DNA from: Halovulum sp039180525
GTDB lineage: Bacteria > Pseudomonadota > Alphaproteobacteria > Rhodobacterales > Rhodobacteraceae
Length of the DNA: 64,000 bases
Reading direction: 5' to 3'
Assembly (NCBI GenBank): GCA_039180525.1
Contig: JBCDDF010000001.1
Span: forward strand, 113,563 to 177,562
Of the stretch, positions 24,165-33,600 are shown piece by piece. Made by a program: the position numbers and the translations under genes. Under the pieces are notes generated by a model. The model was not told where the DNA came from. It did no database searches and saw only the letters and a program-made list of their open reading frames with translations. Every line of letters begins with the position of its first letter. The first letter of the stretch is position 1.

Positions 24165-25355
24165 ATGCAGGAGACGGAAACCAAGCAGCGGGGCGCAGGC
24201 GCCCCGGTTGCGGGTCCTGCCCAAGAGGTGAAAGCCGCGATGGCAGGTTTTATGAGCGATATCATCGCTTTTCGAGGCGAAATTAAATCTCAACTGAAAG
24301 AACAGGATCATCGTTTGACCATGCTTGACCGCAAAACCTTTGCCGCCGAGCGGCCCCAGCTTTCGGCCGCGGCCGACCAGGATGCGCCCCACAAGAAAGC
24401 CTTTGCCGCCTATCTGCGGTCGGGCGACGACGATGGTCTGCGCCATCTGGACACCGAGGAAAAAGCGCTGAACACCGCCGGCGACGGTGGCTTTCTGGTC
24501 GATCCGCAGACCGCGGACACGATCCAGGGCGTGCTGCGCGACGCTTCTTCGGTGCGCGCGATCGCCAATGTGGTGACCGTCGAGGCAACCGCCTATGACG
24601 TGCTGGTCGATCACACCGATATCGGCAGCGGCTGGGCCAGCGAAACGGCGGCGCAGACCGAGACCGGCACGCCGCAGGTGGACCGCATCTCGATCCCGCT
24701 GCACGAGTTGTCGGCGCTGCCCAAGGCGTCTCAGCGGCTTTTGGATGACAGCGCCTTCGACGTCGAAGGCTGGCTGGCCACGCGCATCGCCGACAAGTTC
24801 GCCCGGGCCGAAGGCGGGGCGTTCATCTCGGGCGACGGCGTCGACAAGCCGACCGGTTTCCTAAGCTATGCCGCCGTCGACAACGGGGCCTGGGCCTGGG
24901 GGTCGCTCGGCTATGTCCCGACCGGTGCCGTGGGCGATTTCTCCGCCACCGATCCGGCCGACGCGATTGTCGATCTGGTCTATTCCCTGGGCGCGCGCTA
25001 CCGCGCCAACGCCACCTTCGTGATGAACTCCAAGACCGCCGGCGCGGTCCGGAAGATGAAGGATGCGGACGGGCGGTTCCTGTGGACCGACGGTCTGGCC
25101 GCCGGTGAGCCCGCGCGGCTGATGGGCTATCGCGTGCTGATTGCCGAGGACATGCCGGACATCGCCGACGACGCGACCGCAATCGCCTTTGGCGACTTCG
25201 GTGCCGGCTACACCGTCGCCGAGCGCCCGGATCTGCGCATTCTGCGCGACCCGTTCAGTGCCAAGCCGCATGTGCTGTTCTATGCCACCAAGCGCGTGGG
25301 CGGCGATGTCAGCGATTTCGCGGCGATCAAGCTGCTGAAATTCTCGGTCAGCTGA
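24165..25355 (+). CDS. orfg5: GTA g5, major capsid protein
   Basis: A 396-residue HK97-fold capsid protein. The N-terminal 100 residues form the helical scaffold domain (with coiled-coil content) that the protease removes; the mature part begins near NTAGDGGFLVDPQT, and the fold is seen in LPKASQRLLDDSAFDVEGWL, FVMNSKTAGAVRKMKD and the C-terminal DVSDFAAIKLLKFS. I chose ATG 24165, with GAGGG upstream; a TTG at 24150 is also in frame. A terminator-like hairpin follows. Confidence 0.94.
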   Translation: MQETETKQRGAGAPVAGPAQEVKAAMAGFMSDIIAFRGEIKSQLKEQDHRLTMLDRKTFAAERPQLSAAADQDAPHKKAFAAYLRSGDDDGLRHLDTEEKALNTAGDGGFLVDPQTADTIQGVLRDASSVRAIANVVTVEATAYDVLVDHTDIGSGWASETAAQTETGTPQVDRISIPLHELSALPKASQRLLDDSAFDVEGWLATRIADKFARAEGGAFISGDGVDKPTGFLSYAAVDNGAWAWGSLGYVPTGAVGDFSATDPADAIVDLVYSLGARYRANATFVMNSKTAGAVRKMKDADGRFLWTDGLAAGEPARLMGYRVLIAEDMPDIADDATAIAFGDFGAGYTVAERPDLRILRDPFSAKPHVLFYATKRVGGDVSDFAAIKLLKFSVS

Positions 25356-25375
25356 GGCTGACGAACGCAACAGGA

Positions 25376-25404
25376 GGGGGCGGTCTCGACGGGGCCGCCC
25401 CTTT
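25376..25404 (+). terminator. Terminator-like hairpin after the GTA capsid gene
   Basis: GGGGCGG (25377-25383) pairs with CCGCCCC (25395-25401) around an 11-base loop, followed by only three T residues. It lies 20 bases after the capsid stop and would lower expression of the tail genes relative to the capsid, or be a point of antitermination. Confidence 0.5.
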
Positions 25405-25432
25405 GCATTTCTGCCCTGTGAGGGAGGCGCGC

Positions 25433-25723
25433 GTGAGCGGCTATCTGCTGAAGGAACCCGGCGTATCGGTCGAGGCAAAGATCGACTGGCGCGAAGGGTA
25501 TTTGGAACCCGGCGAGTACATCGACGGCGATTTGGGTTGGGTCGTGGTGCCCGCCCGCGGCGGCGATGACGCGCGGGTCACCCTGCAGCAGTTCGACGAC
25601 GGCGCCTCTTATGCGTGGATCACCAAGGGTGTGGCTGGCCGGGTCTACATGATCGCGGCGCAGGCGCTGACCAATACGGGCCGGGTACTGGAACGCGCGC
25701 TGGTGCTGCGCGTCGCCGCCTGA
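25433..25723 (+). CDS. Small phage-type protein between capsid and adaptor genes
   Basis: A 96-residue protein of mostly beta-strand character. Its second half, DGASYAWITKGVAGRVYMIA followed by TNTGRVLERALVLRV, matches the pattern of the small Ig-like proteins (often called fiber-tail adaptor) that follow capsid genes in many prophages. The GTG start at 25433 has AGGGAGG five bases upstream. I do not count it among the numbered R. capsulatus GTA genes, so it may be an added capsid decoration or connector part. Confidence 0.65.
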   Translation: MSGYLLKEPGVSVEAKIDWREGYLEPGEYIDGDLGWVVVPARGGDDARVTLQQFDDGASYAWITKGVAGRVYMIAAQALTNTGRVLERALVLRVAA

Positions 25724-25736
25724 GCGGAGGGATTTC

Positions 25737-26327
25737 ATGAATCTGATCGAACTGACCACGCCGCCGGTGGCGGCGCTGCCCGTGCGGGCGTTCGCCGATC
25801 ATCTGCGCCTGGGCTCTGGCTTTGCCGATGATGGCAGCCAAGACCCGGTGCTGATCGCCTTTCTGCGCGCCGCCATGGCCGCGATCGAGGGGCGGACCGG
25901 CAAGATCGTGCTGGAGCGCGATTTCAGTTGGGAACTGACCCGGTGGTTTTCGCTGGACCGGCAGGGGCTGCCGGTGGGCCCGGTGAGCGCGGTGCGCGAA
26001 GTGGCTTTGGTACAGGCCGATGGGACGGCGACGGTTGTGGATCCGTCGGCTTACACGCTGCGAAAGGATGTCTATCGCCCCGAATTGCGCGCCGCCGCAC
26101 TGCCGACCATTCCGACCGGCGGCACGGTGCGCATCAGCTTTACCGCCGGGTTCGGCGCCAGTTGGGAGGCGATCCCCCCCGACCTGGCGCAGGCGGTGTT
26201 CCTGTTGGCCGCCAGCAACTACGAGGGCCGCGCCGAGGCCGCGGGCCGCGGTGCCACGATGCCCTTTGGCGTTCTGTCGCTGATCGAGCGGTACAAGACC
26301 GTCCGGCTGCTGGGGGATGTGCTGTGA
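25737..26327 (+). CDS. orfg6: GTA g6, head-tail adaptor
   Basis: A 196-residue connector of the adaptor type, known from the GTA particle to sit under the portal. It shows the family's N-terminal VRAFADHLRLG segment, a helix with LIAFLRAAMAAIEGRTGKIVL, the WELTRWFSLDRQGLPVGPV beta region and a C-terminal helix AVFLLAASNYEGRAEA. GGAGGG precedes the start. The stop overlaps g7's GTG. Confidence 0.88.
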   Translation: MNLIELTTPPVAALPVRAFADHLRLGSGFADDGSQDPVLIAFLRAAMAAIEGRTGKIVLERDFSWELTRWFSLDRQGLPVGPVSAVREVALVQADGTATVVDPSAYTLRKDVYRPELRAAALPTIPTGGTVRISFTAGFGASWEAIPPDLAQAVFLLAASNYEGRAEAAGRGATMPFGVLSLIERYKTVRLLGDVL

Positions 26328-26662
26328 ACGGGCCGGTTCTGCCGCGAAAGCTGACCCTGGAAACCCCGGAGCGCACCAGCGACGGCGCCGGTGGTCACAC
26401 GATCGCTTGGACCCCGCTGGGCGTCGTTTGGGCGGAGATGGAGCCGCGCCGGGGGTCCGAGACCGTGGTCGCAGGCGCCAATGCCAGCCGTCAGGCCTGG
26501 CGCATCACCGTGCGCGGGGCGCCCAATGGCAGCCCGCAGCGGCCGCGCGCCGACCAGCGGTTCACCGACGGCACGCGCGTCTTCAACATTCTGGCGGTGG
26601 CCGAGGCGGATTCCGAAGGCCGCTTTCTGATCTGCAACGCCGAGGAGGGTCTGGCGGTATGA
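26324..26662 (+). CDS. orfg7: GTA g7, head-tail stopper
   Basis: A 112-residue small beta-barrel protein of the SPP1 gp16-like head closure family, in the place of the GTA stopper. It starts with GTG overlapping the g6 stop (GTGA). Visible family features are LERTS-like turns (LTLETPERTSDGAGGHTIAW) and the WRITVRGAP and FNILAVAEAD strands. It keeps DNA in the head until the tail is attached. Confidence 0.88.
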   Translation: MNGPVLPRKLTLETPERTSDGAGGHTIAWTPLGVVWAEMEPRRGSETVVAGANASRQAWRITVRGAPNGSPQRPRADQRFTDGTRVFNILAVAEADSEGRFLICNAEEGLAV

Positions 26663-27081
26663 GTTATGTGTTGTCGGCGGCGCTGCAGAGTGCGGTCTAT
26701 CAGCGGTTGACCCAAGATGCCGCGCTGATGGCGTTGGTCGGTCAGGATGTCTATGACGCGCCGCCGCAAACCGCGCCGGCCGAGGCGCCGGATCTGCACG
26801 TGACCTTGGGCGAGGAACGCGTGCGCGACGGCTCGACCAAGACGAGCGACGGCGCGGTACATGATTTCACGGTCACGGTGCATGCCCGCACGGAAGGGTT
26901 CTCACACCCGAAAGCCGCCGCGGCGGCGGTGTGCGAGGCCTTGTTGCCCGCCGACCTGGTGCTGGACCGCGGCCACTTGGTGGATCTGCGGCTTTTGAAC
27001 GCGCGCGCGATCCGCGGCCGGGCGGACCAGCCCCGGCGGGTGGATCTGCGCTTTCGCGCGGTTTTGGAAGACACGGCTTAA
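26659..27081 (+). CDS. orfg8: GTA g8, tail terminator (DUF3168)
   Basis: A 140-residue protein of the DUF3168 family with the SAALQSAVYQRLTQDAALMA helix, the YDAPPQ segment, the LGEERVRDGSTKTSDGAVHD and FTVTVHARTEGF strands, and a C-terminal LRFRAVLED strand. In GTA particles it caps the tail tube below the stopper. It starts by ATGA overlap with the g7 stop. Confidence 0.88.
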   Translation: MSYVLSAALQSAVYQRLTQDAALMALVGQDVYDAPPQTAPAEAPDLHVTLGEERVRDGSTKTSDGAVHDFTVTVHARTEGFSHPKAAAAAVCEALLPADLVLDRGHLVDLRLLNARAIRGRADQPRRVDLRFRAVLEDTA

Positions 27082-27102
27082 CCCATTCAAAGGACGACGA
27101 TT

Positions 27103-27516
27103 ATGGTGGCTCAAAAGGGCAAGGACCTGTTGATCAAGATCGACATGAACGGGTCCGGCAGTTTCGAGACCGTGGCGGGTTTGCGCGCGTCTCGGATCAC
27201 GTTCAACGCGGAGACGGTGGATGTGACCAATCTGCAAAGCGCGGGCGGCTGGCGCGAGCTGCTGGCCGGCACGGGCGTGCGGTCGGCGGCGATATCGGGC
27301 TCGGGCGTGTTCCGCGATGCGGACACGGACGAACGCGCACGGCAGATCTTTTTCGACGGCGACATTCCGTCGTTTCAGGTCATCGTCCCCGATTTTGGCA
27401 TCATCGAAGGCCCGTTCCAGATCACCACGATCGAGTATTCGGGCAATCACGATGGCGAGGCGGTCTATGAGATGAGCATGGCCTCGGCCGGGGCGCTGAG
27501 CTTCGCGGCGATCTGA
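27103..27516 (+). CDS. orfg9: GTA g9, major tail tube protein
   Basis: A 137-residue protein in the position of the tube-forming tail protein, stacked in rings in the short flexible GTA tail. It begins KGKDLLIKIDMNGSGSFETV, has a beta-rich middle with ASRITFNAETVDVTN, and ends with a YEMSMASAGALSFAAI strand. It is separated from g8 by 21 bases, with AAAGGA near the start, and its stop shares a base with the g10 start. Confidence 0.9.
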   Translation: MVAQKGKDLLIKIDMNGSGSFETVAGLRASRITFNAETVDVTNLQSAGGWRELLAGTGVRSAAISGSGVFRDADTDERARQIFFDGDIPSFQVIVPDFGIIEGPFQITTIEYSGNHDGEAVYEMSMASAGALSFAAI

Positions 27517-27824
27517 TGGCCAATCCCTATCGCGGTGAAGTGGCGTTGGTCGTCGATGGTCAGTCGCGCGTGGCGCGGCTGTCGCTGGGCGCGCTGGCGG
27601 AGCTTGAGGCGGCGCTGGAGGCGGACAGCCTGGTGGCGCTGGTGGAGCGGTTCGAGACCGGTGCGTTTTCCGCGCGCGATCTGCTGCGGCTTCTGTCCGC
27701 GGGGTTGGGGATGTCGCTGGAGGATCTGGCGGCGGCAGAGATCGACGGCGGGCCGATGGCGGCTGCCCGCGCGGCGGCAGCCTTGCTGAAGGTGACCTTC
27801 GCGCTGCCCGAGCCGGCGCCGTGA
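27516..27824 (+). CDS. orfg10: GTA g10
   Basis: A 102-residue protein of the GTA-specific g10 family. It has RVARLSLGALAELEAALE, a VERFETGAFSARDLLRLL segment, and GLGMSLEDLAAAEIDGGP. Its place before the tape measure and its size suggest a tail assembly chaperone role together with g10.1, comparable to the gpG/gpGT pair of lambda-like phages. Start ATG at 27516, touching the g9 stop. Confidence 0.85.
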   Translation: MANPYRGEVALVVDGQSRVARLSLGALAELEAALEADSLVALVERFETGAFSARDLLRLLSAGLGMSLEDLAAAEIDGGPMAAARAAAALLKVTFALPEPAP

Positions 27825-28024
27825 GCCGCATCGCCTGGCCCGCGCTGATGCGGTTCGGGCTGAACGAGTTGGGTTTGACGCCCGATGCGTTCTGGGCGCT
27901 GACCCCGGCGGAATTGATGACCATGGCGGGTGCCGAAGGCGGCGGTGGCGCGATGCGCCGCGCGGGCCTGGACGCGCTCATCGCCCGCTTTCCCGACACC
28001 ACACCGGAAAGAGATACCGAATGA
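27821..28024 (+). CDS. GTA g10.1, small tail assembly chaperone
   Basis: A 67-residue protein of the small phage tail assembly chaperone family found before tape measure genes in GTAs. The conserved core is MRFGLNELGLTPDAFWALTP with ELMTMAGAEGG. It starts with GTG overlapping the g10 stop and overlaps the g11 start by four bases, so three consecutive genes are coupled. Confidence 0.85.
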   Translation: MSRIAWPALMRFGLNELGLTPDAFWALTPAELMTMAGAEGGGGAMRRAGLDALIARFPDTTPERDTE

Positions 28025-28683
28025 CGGATCTTGAGACGCAAATCACTGGCCTGGAGGCGACGCTGGACGGGCTGGAAGGCTCCATCGCCGGAGCCGAAAG
28101 CATGACCACGGCGTTTAAGACCGAGATGGAGGAGGTGACCTCGTCCATGCGGGTGGCCAGTCGCGACGCGAGCACGCTGTCGCGGTCGCTGGGCACGCAA
28201 CTGAAGGGCGCGATGGATGGCCTGATCTTTGACGGCGCCAAGCTGTCGGACGTGTTGAGCAGCGCCAGCCGGTCGTTGACCACCAGCGCCTTCGGGACGG
28301 CCGTGCGGCCGGTGCAGAACGCGTTGGGCGGGGCGATCGTGAACGGGCTGACCGGACTTTTCAGCGGTGCGTTCGCCGATGGCGGCGCGTTTTCGTCGGG
28401 CCGTGTGCGGGCGTTTGCGAATGGCGGCGTGGTCAGCGGGCCGACCCGGTTTCCGATGCGTGGCGGCATGGGACTGATGGGCGAGGCGGGGCCTGAGGCG
28501 ATCATGCCGCTGGCCCGCGGCGCCGATGGCAAACTGGGCGTGCGCGGTGCCGGCGGCGGCGGCCGGCCGGTGCAAGTGACGATGAATATCTCCACCCCCG
28601 ACGCCCAAAGCTTTGCCCGGTCGCGCTCGCAGATCGCGGCGCAGATGTCCCGGGCGCTGGGCCAGGGCAACCGCAACCGCTGA
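28021..28683 (+). CDS. orfg11: GTA g11, tape measure protein
   Basis: A 220-residue tape measure protein, short as expected for the short GTA tail. It has a helical N-terminal half with a coiled-coil (residues 1-75), a hydrophobic patch around 95-120, a Gly-rich region with GGAFSSGRVRAFANGGVVSG, and a Pro/Gly segment, FPMRGGMGLMGEAGPEAIMP, common in phage tape measures. It sets tail length and may help DNA exit. Confidence 0.88.
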   Translation: MTDLETQITGLEATLDGLEGSIAGAESMTTAFKTEMEEVTSSMRVASRDASTLSRSLGTQLKGAMDGLIFDGAKLSDVLSSASRSLTTSAFGTAVRPVQNALGGAIVNGLTGLFSGAFADGGAFSSGRVRAFANGGVVSGPTRFPMRGGMGLMGEAGPEAIMPLARGADGKLGVRGAGGGGRPVQVTMNISTPDAQSFARSRSQIAAQMSRALGQGNRNR

Positions 28684-28691
28684 GGTAAGCG

Positions 28692-29324
28692 ATGAGTTTT
28701 CACGAGATACGTTTCCCCGACACGCTGTCCTTCGGCTCTGTCGGTGGGCCCGAGCGGCGCACCGAGATCGTGACGCTGTCGAATGGCGCCGAGGAACGGG
28801 CGACGCCCTGGGCGCATTCCCGGCGGCGCTTCGATGCTGGCTTCGGCATGCGCTCGCTGGACGATCTGCAGACGCTGATCGCCTTTTTCGAGGCGCGGTC
28901 GGGTCAGCTTTACGGCTTTCGTTGGAAGGACTGGACCGATTTCAAAAGCGGCCTTCCGTCGGATGACGTCGACGCGGAGGATCAGCCGATCGGCACCGGC
29001 GACGGCATCACCACAGCGTTCCAATTGTCCAAAAGCTATCGGTCCGGGACGTCCTTCTACCGCCGGCCGATCGCGAAGCCGGTGGAAGGCACGGTGATCG
29101 TGGCCATCGACACGGTGGTGCAGTCGGCGGGCGATGACTACAGCCTGGATCCGACCACAGGCTGGCTGGATTTCGTGACCCCGCCCGCGGCGGGGGCGCC
29201 GATCACGGCCGGGTTCGAATTCGACGTGCCGGTGCGGTTCGACACGGACCGGATCGAGAGCAGCGTGGCCGGGTTTTCGGCCGGCGAGGTGCCGTCCGTC
29301 CCGGTGATCGAGGTGCGGATATGA
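28692..29324 (+). CDS. orfg12: GTA g12, distal tail protein (DUF2460)
   Basis: A 210-residue DUF2460 protein forming the tail's distal ring. It is recognised from FHEIRFPDTLSFGSVGGPE at the start, the LIAFFEARSGQLYGFRWKDW segment and the last strand, GFEFDVPVRFDTD. It starts ATG eight bases after g11 and overlaps g13 by four bases (ATGA). Confidence 0.9.
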   Translation: MSFHEIRFPDTLSFGSVGGPERRTEIVTLSNGAEERATPWAHSRRRFDAGFGMRSLDDLQTLIAFFEARSGQLYGFRWKDWTDFKSGLPSDDVDAEDQPIGTGDGITTAFQLSKSYRSGTSFYRRPIAKPVEGTVIVAIDTVVQSAGDDYSLDPTTGWLDFVTPPAAGAPITAGFEFDVPVRFDTDRIESSVAGFSAGEVPSVPVIEVRI

Positions 29325-30217
29325 GCGGTTCGAACACGCTGCAGGCGAAGCTGAGGTCCGGCATCGCCCATATCGCCCGCTGTTGGGAGGTCACCCGCAG
29401 CGATGGCGTGCGCTTCGGTTTCACCGACCATGACGAGCCGCTGAGCTTCGACGGGCTGACCTTTGAGGCCGGTGCGGGGCTGGATGCCGGCACGGTCGAG
29501 CGGTCGACCGGGCTGAGCGTGGACAATGCGGTTGCGTTGGGCGCGCTTAGTTCGGACCGGGTGACCGAGGCCGACATTCTGGCCGGGCGGTTCGACAACG
29601 CGGTCGTGCGGCAGTGGCTGGTCGATTGGACGGATGTGTCGGCGCGGCGGGTCGTGTTCGAGGGCTCGGTCGGAGAGTTGCGCGCCGGCGGTACCGCCTT
29701 CGAGGCGGAGTTGCGCGGCAAGGCGGAGGCGCTGAACCAGCCGGTGGGCCGCTTGTTTCTGCAGAGTTGCGATGCGGATCTGGGCGACCGGGCCTGCGGG
29801 GTGGACCTGACCGATCCATCGCTGAGCGCGGAGTCTGGCGTCGAGGCGCACGAGGCGCAGTTGCGGCTGCGGTGGATCCCAAGCGGGGATTACGACACGG
29901 GGTGGTTCGCGGGTGGCGCGATCACCTGGCTGAGCGGGGCCAATGTGGGCTTGCGGGCGCGGGTGCGCGCCGATCAGACGATAGAGGGCGCGCGGTGGCT
30001 GACGCTGTGGTCGGAAGCGCGCGCGCCGATCGCGCTGGGCGATACGTTCCGGATCACGGCGGGTTGCGACAAGTCATTGCGGACCTGCCGGGCGAAATTC
30101 GGGAACCTGCTGAATTTCCGTGGGTTTCCGCACATGCCGGGGGATGACTGGGTCACGGCCTATCCCCGCACCGGCGAGGTGCATGACGGCCGGTCGGCGC
30201 ATTGGAACGAAGACTGA
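29321..30217 (+). CDS. orfg13: GTA g13, hub protein (DUF2163)
   Basis: A 298-residue DUF2163 protein forming the upper baseplate hub. Features are HIARCWEVTRSDGVRFGFTD, FEAGAGLDAGTVERSTGLSV, a RLFLQSCDADLGDRACGVDL segment and a Cys-bearing C-terminus, GCDKSLRTCRAKFGN followed by NFRGFPHMPG. In R. capsulatus the hub protein binds an iron-sulfur cluster through such cysteines; here the C-x6-C spacing also appears. Its stop shares a base with the g14 start. Confidence 0.9.
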   Translation: MSGSNTLQAKLRSGIAHIARCWEVTRSDGVRFGFTDHDEPLSFDGLTFEAGAGLDAGTVERSTGLSVDNAVALGALSSDRVTEADILAGRFDNAVVRQWLVDWTDVSARRVVFEGSVGELRAGGTAFEAELRGKAEALNQPVGRLFLQSCDADLGDRACGVDLTDPSLSAESGVEAHEAQLRLRWIPSGDYDTGWFAGGAITWLSGANVGLRARVRADQTIEGARWLTLWSEARAPIALGDTFRITAGCDKSLRTCRAKFGNLLNFRGFPHMPGDDWVTAYPRTGEVHDGRSAHWNED

Positions 30218-30633
30218 TGCGGCCCGACATCGTGGCGGCGGCCGCGGGCTGGATCGGCACGCCGTATCGGCATCAGGCCAGTCTGAAGGGCGTGGGCACC
30301 GATTGTCTGGGCCTGCTGCGCGGCATCTGGCGCGAGGTCTATGGCGCCGAACCGGAGGCCCCGCCGCCCTATACGCCCGACTGGTCCGAACCCGAGGGTG
30401 CGGAGCGGTTGCTGGCGGCGGCGGCGCGGCATTTGCTGCCGGTCGACGCCCCGTGCCCGGGCGACGTTCTGGTTTTTCGCATGCGCGCGCGCAGCGTGGC
30501 GAAGCATCTGGGTGTGCTGAGCGCGGCGGCGCCTGCGACTTTTATTCATGCCTATAGCGGCAAGGGCGTGGTGGCTTCGCCACTCAGCGCCGCCTGGGCC
30601 GCGCGGATCGCGGCGACGTTCCGCTTTCCCTGA
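30217..30633 (+). CDS. orfg14: GTA g14, NlpC/P60-type peptidase
   Basis: A 138-residue NlpC/P60-like cell-wall peptidase in the hub, thought to help the tail through the peptidoglycan of the recipient. The active-site Cys30 is in GVGTDCLGLL, His97 in SVAKHLGVL, with a third polar residue in the following ATFIHAYSGKG segment. I use ATG 30217 (MRPDIVAAAAGWIGTPY), which overlaps the g13 stop (TGATG). Confidence 0.93.
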   Translation: MRPDIVAAAAGWIGTPYRHQASLKGVGTDCLGLLRGIWREVYGAEPEAPPPYTPDWSEPEGAERLLAAAARHLLPVDAPCPGDVLVFRMRARSVAKHLGVLSAAAPATFIHAYSGKGVVASPLSAAWAARIAATFRFP

Positions 30634-30647
30634 CAGGAGCATAGTTC

Positions 30648-33600
30648 ATGGCGACGATCGTCTTGGCCGCGGCCGGCAGTGCCGTTGGCGGTGCCTTTGG
30701 CGGCACGGTTCTGGGTCTGTCGGGGGCCGTCATCGGCAATGCCGTGGGCGCCACCGTGGGCCACATCATCGACCGCAAGCTGTTAGGTGGCGGGTCGGAT
30801 CCGGTGGAGGTCGGGCGGCGCGATCAGTTCCGCATTTCCGGTTCGACCGAAGGCACGCCGATCCCGCGTGTCTGGGGGCAGATGCGGGTGTCCGGCCAGA
30901 TCATCTGGTCGAGCCGCTTTCTGGAGACCGCGACCACCACCGGCGGCGGCGGAAAGGGCGGCCCGTCGCGGCCCGAGACCACCGAATACAGCTACAGCGT
31001 CAGCCTGGCGCTGGCGCTGTGCGAGGGCGAGATCACGCGGGTCGCGCGGATTTGGGCCGACGGGCAGGTGATCGATCCGTCCGATTTGGACATCCGCGTC
31101 TATCCCGGCGACGACACCCAATTGCCCGATCCGTTGATCGCGGCCAGCCTGCCCGACGGGCTGGCGCCCGCCTATCGCGGCACGGCCTATGTCGTGATCG
31201 AGAACCTGGAACTCGGATCCTATGGCAACCGCATCCCGCAACTGGCCTTTGAGGTCGTGCGCCGCCCGGTAAAGGCCGAGGACGACCCGATTTCCGGCAC
31301 CAGGGCGGTGGCACTGATCCCGGGCACCGGCGAGTACTCGCTGGCAACCGAGCGGGTGCATTTCGCGCTGGGCAAAGGCGAGACCAAGGTCACGAATGTC
31401 AACAATCCCGCGCGGATACCGGATGCGAAATTGGCCATCGACAATCTGGTTGCCGAATTGCCCAATTGCGGCGCGACCTCGCTGATCGTCAGTTGGTTCG
31501 GGTCGGATCTGCGCTGCGGCGAATGCCGGGTCGAGCCCAAGATCGAACAGAGCGAGCTTGAGGGTGTGGAGATGCCCTGGCGCGCCGGCGGCATCGGGCG
31601 CGGTCAGGCGCAGCGGGTGAGCTATATCGAGGGGCGGCCGGGCTTCGGCGGCACGCCGGCGGACGGTTCCGTCCTGCAGGCGATTGCCGAGTTGAAGGAT
31701 CGGGGGCAGCACGTGATGTTCTACCCCTTCATCTTGATGGATATCCGCGCCGGCAACGGACTGCCCGACCCCTGGGGCAGGGCGGAGCAGGCGCCGGTGC
31801 CGTGGCGCGGGCGGATCACCACGAATGCGGCGCCCGGGCAACCCGGGTCGACCGACAAGACCGCCGCCGCGGCGGACGAGGTCGCAGCGTTCTTCGGGAC
31901 CGTGCAGGCGTCGGACTTCGCCGCGGCGGATGGCGTGATCAGCTACAGCGGGCCGCAGGAATGGTCCTATCGCCGCTTCATTTTGCACTATGCGCACTTG
32001 TGCGCGCTGGCGGGGGGCGTGGACTCCTTCTGTATCGGCTCGGAACTGAGATCCTTGACGCAGATCCGGGATGGCGCGGCGAGCTTCCCGGTGGTTGCAG
32101 AGCTGCGCGCGCTGGCCGCAGATGTCCGTGCTATTCTGGGACCCGAGGTTAAGATCGGCTATGCTGCGGATTGGTCGGAGTATTTCGGTTATCAGCCCGG
32201 TGACGGATCGGGCGACGTTTATTACCACCTGGATCCGCTTTGGGCGGATCCGGCGATCGATTTCATCGGCATCGACAATTACATGCCGCTGTCCGACTGG
32301 CGCGACAGTGACGATCACGCCGACGCTGCGGTCGGCTCGATCTATGATCTGGACTATCTGATCGGCAATGTCGCCGGCGGCGAGGGCTATGACTGGTTCT
32401 ATGCCGATGCGGCGGCGCGCGACGGGCAGGTGCGATCGGTGATCTCGGACGGCGCTTACAATGCGCCCTGGGTCTATCGATACAAGGACATCGAAAACTG
32501 GTGGGGGCGGCCGCATTTCAATCGCCCCAGCGGTGTGCGGGAGACCCAGCCCACCGATTGGGTGCCGGAAAGCAAGCCGATCTGGTTCACCGAACTCGGT
32601 TGCCCGGCGGTCGATAAGGGCACGAACCAGCCGAATGTTTTCGTGGACCCGCAAAGTTCGGAGAACGCTCTGCCCTATTACAGCACCGGCGGTCAGGACC
32701 GGTACATCCAGCAGCGGTATCTGCTGGCGATGCAGACCTATTGGAACGACCCCGCGCACAATCCGGTGTCGCGGCGCTACGATGCGCCGATGGTGGATAT
32801 GGGCCGTGCGTTCGTGTGGGCCTGGGACGCGCGGCCCTGGCCCTATTTCCCGCAGCGCAACGCCGTTTGGTCGGATGGGCCCAACCATGCGTTGGGCCAC
32901 TGGATTTCGGGCCGCACCCATATGGTGCCGCTCGCCGATATGGTCGCGGAAATCTGCGATCGGGCCGGGCTGCAGGCGGTCGATGTGTCCGAACTGGCGG
33001 GGCTGGTGCAGGGCTACAGCGTGGCCGGTACGGAAACCGCCCGCGAAAGCCTCCAGCCGTTGATGCTGGCCTATGGCTTGGATGTGGTCGAACGCGAGGG
33101 GCAGGTCGTGTTTCGCAATCGCGACGCGAGACCGGTGCGGGCACTGGACATCGACACGCTCGCCATCCCGCGCGAGGCGGACGTGCGTTACGAGGTCAAT
33201 CGCCTGCCCGAGGCGGAGGTGCCCGGGCGTGTGCGTGTGGGGTTCGTGCACGCGCAAAAGGACTATCAGTCGGTGGCAGCCGAGGCGATTTTGCCGGGCG
33301 CGGATGTGCATTATGCCTCGGGGTCCGACCTGCCGGTGGTGCTGAGCCATACCGAGGGCGAGGAGATCGCCGCCCGCTGGCTGGCTGAATCGGTGGTCTC
33401 GCGGGATCGGATTTCCCTGGCACTGCCGCCATCGGATATGGATCTGGGCCCGGGCGATGTCTTTGCCATCGATCTGGCCGGTCAGGAGCAGCTTTTCCGC
33501 ATCGACCGCGTTGACGAAGCTGGCGAACGCCGGACCGAGGCGGTGCGGGTGGAGCGCGATGTATATCGCCGCGATCCGGTCGTGCCAGAGTTGATCTCGG

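Noticed and set aside
30783..33350. An 855-residue open frame on the minus strand opposite GTA g15
   Set aside because: No family features; g15 is certain on the plus strand.
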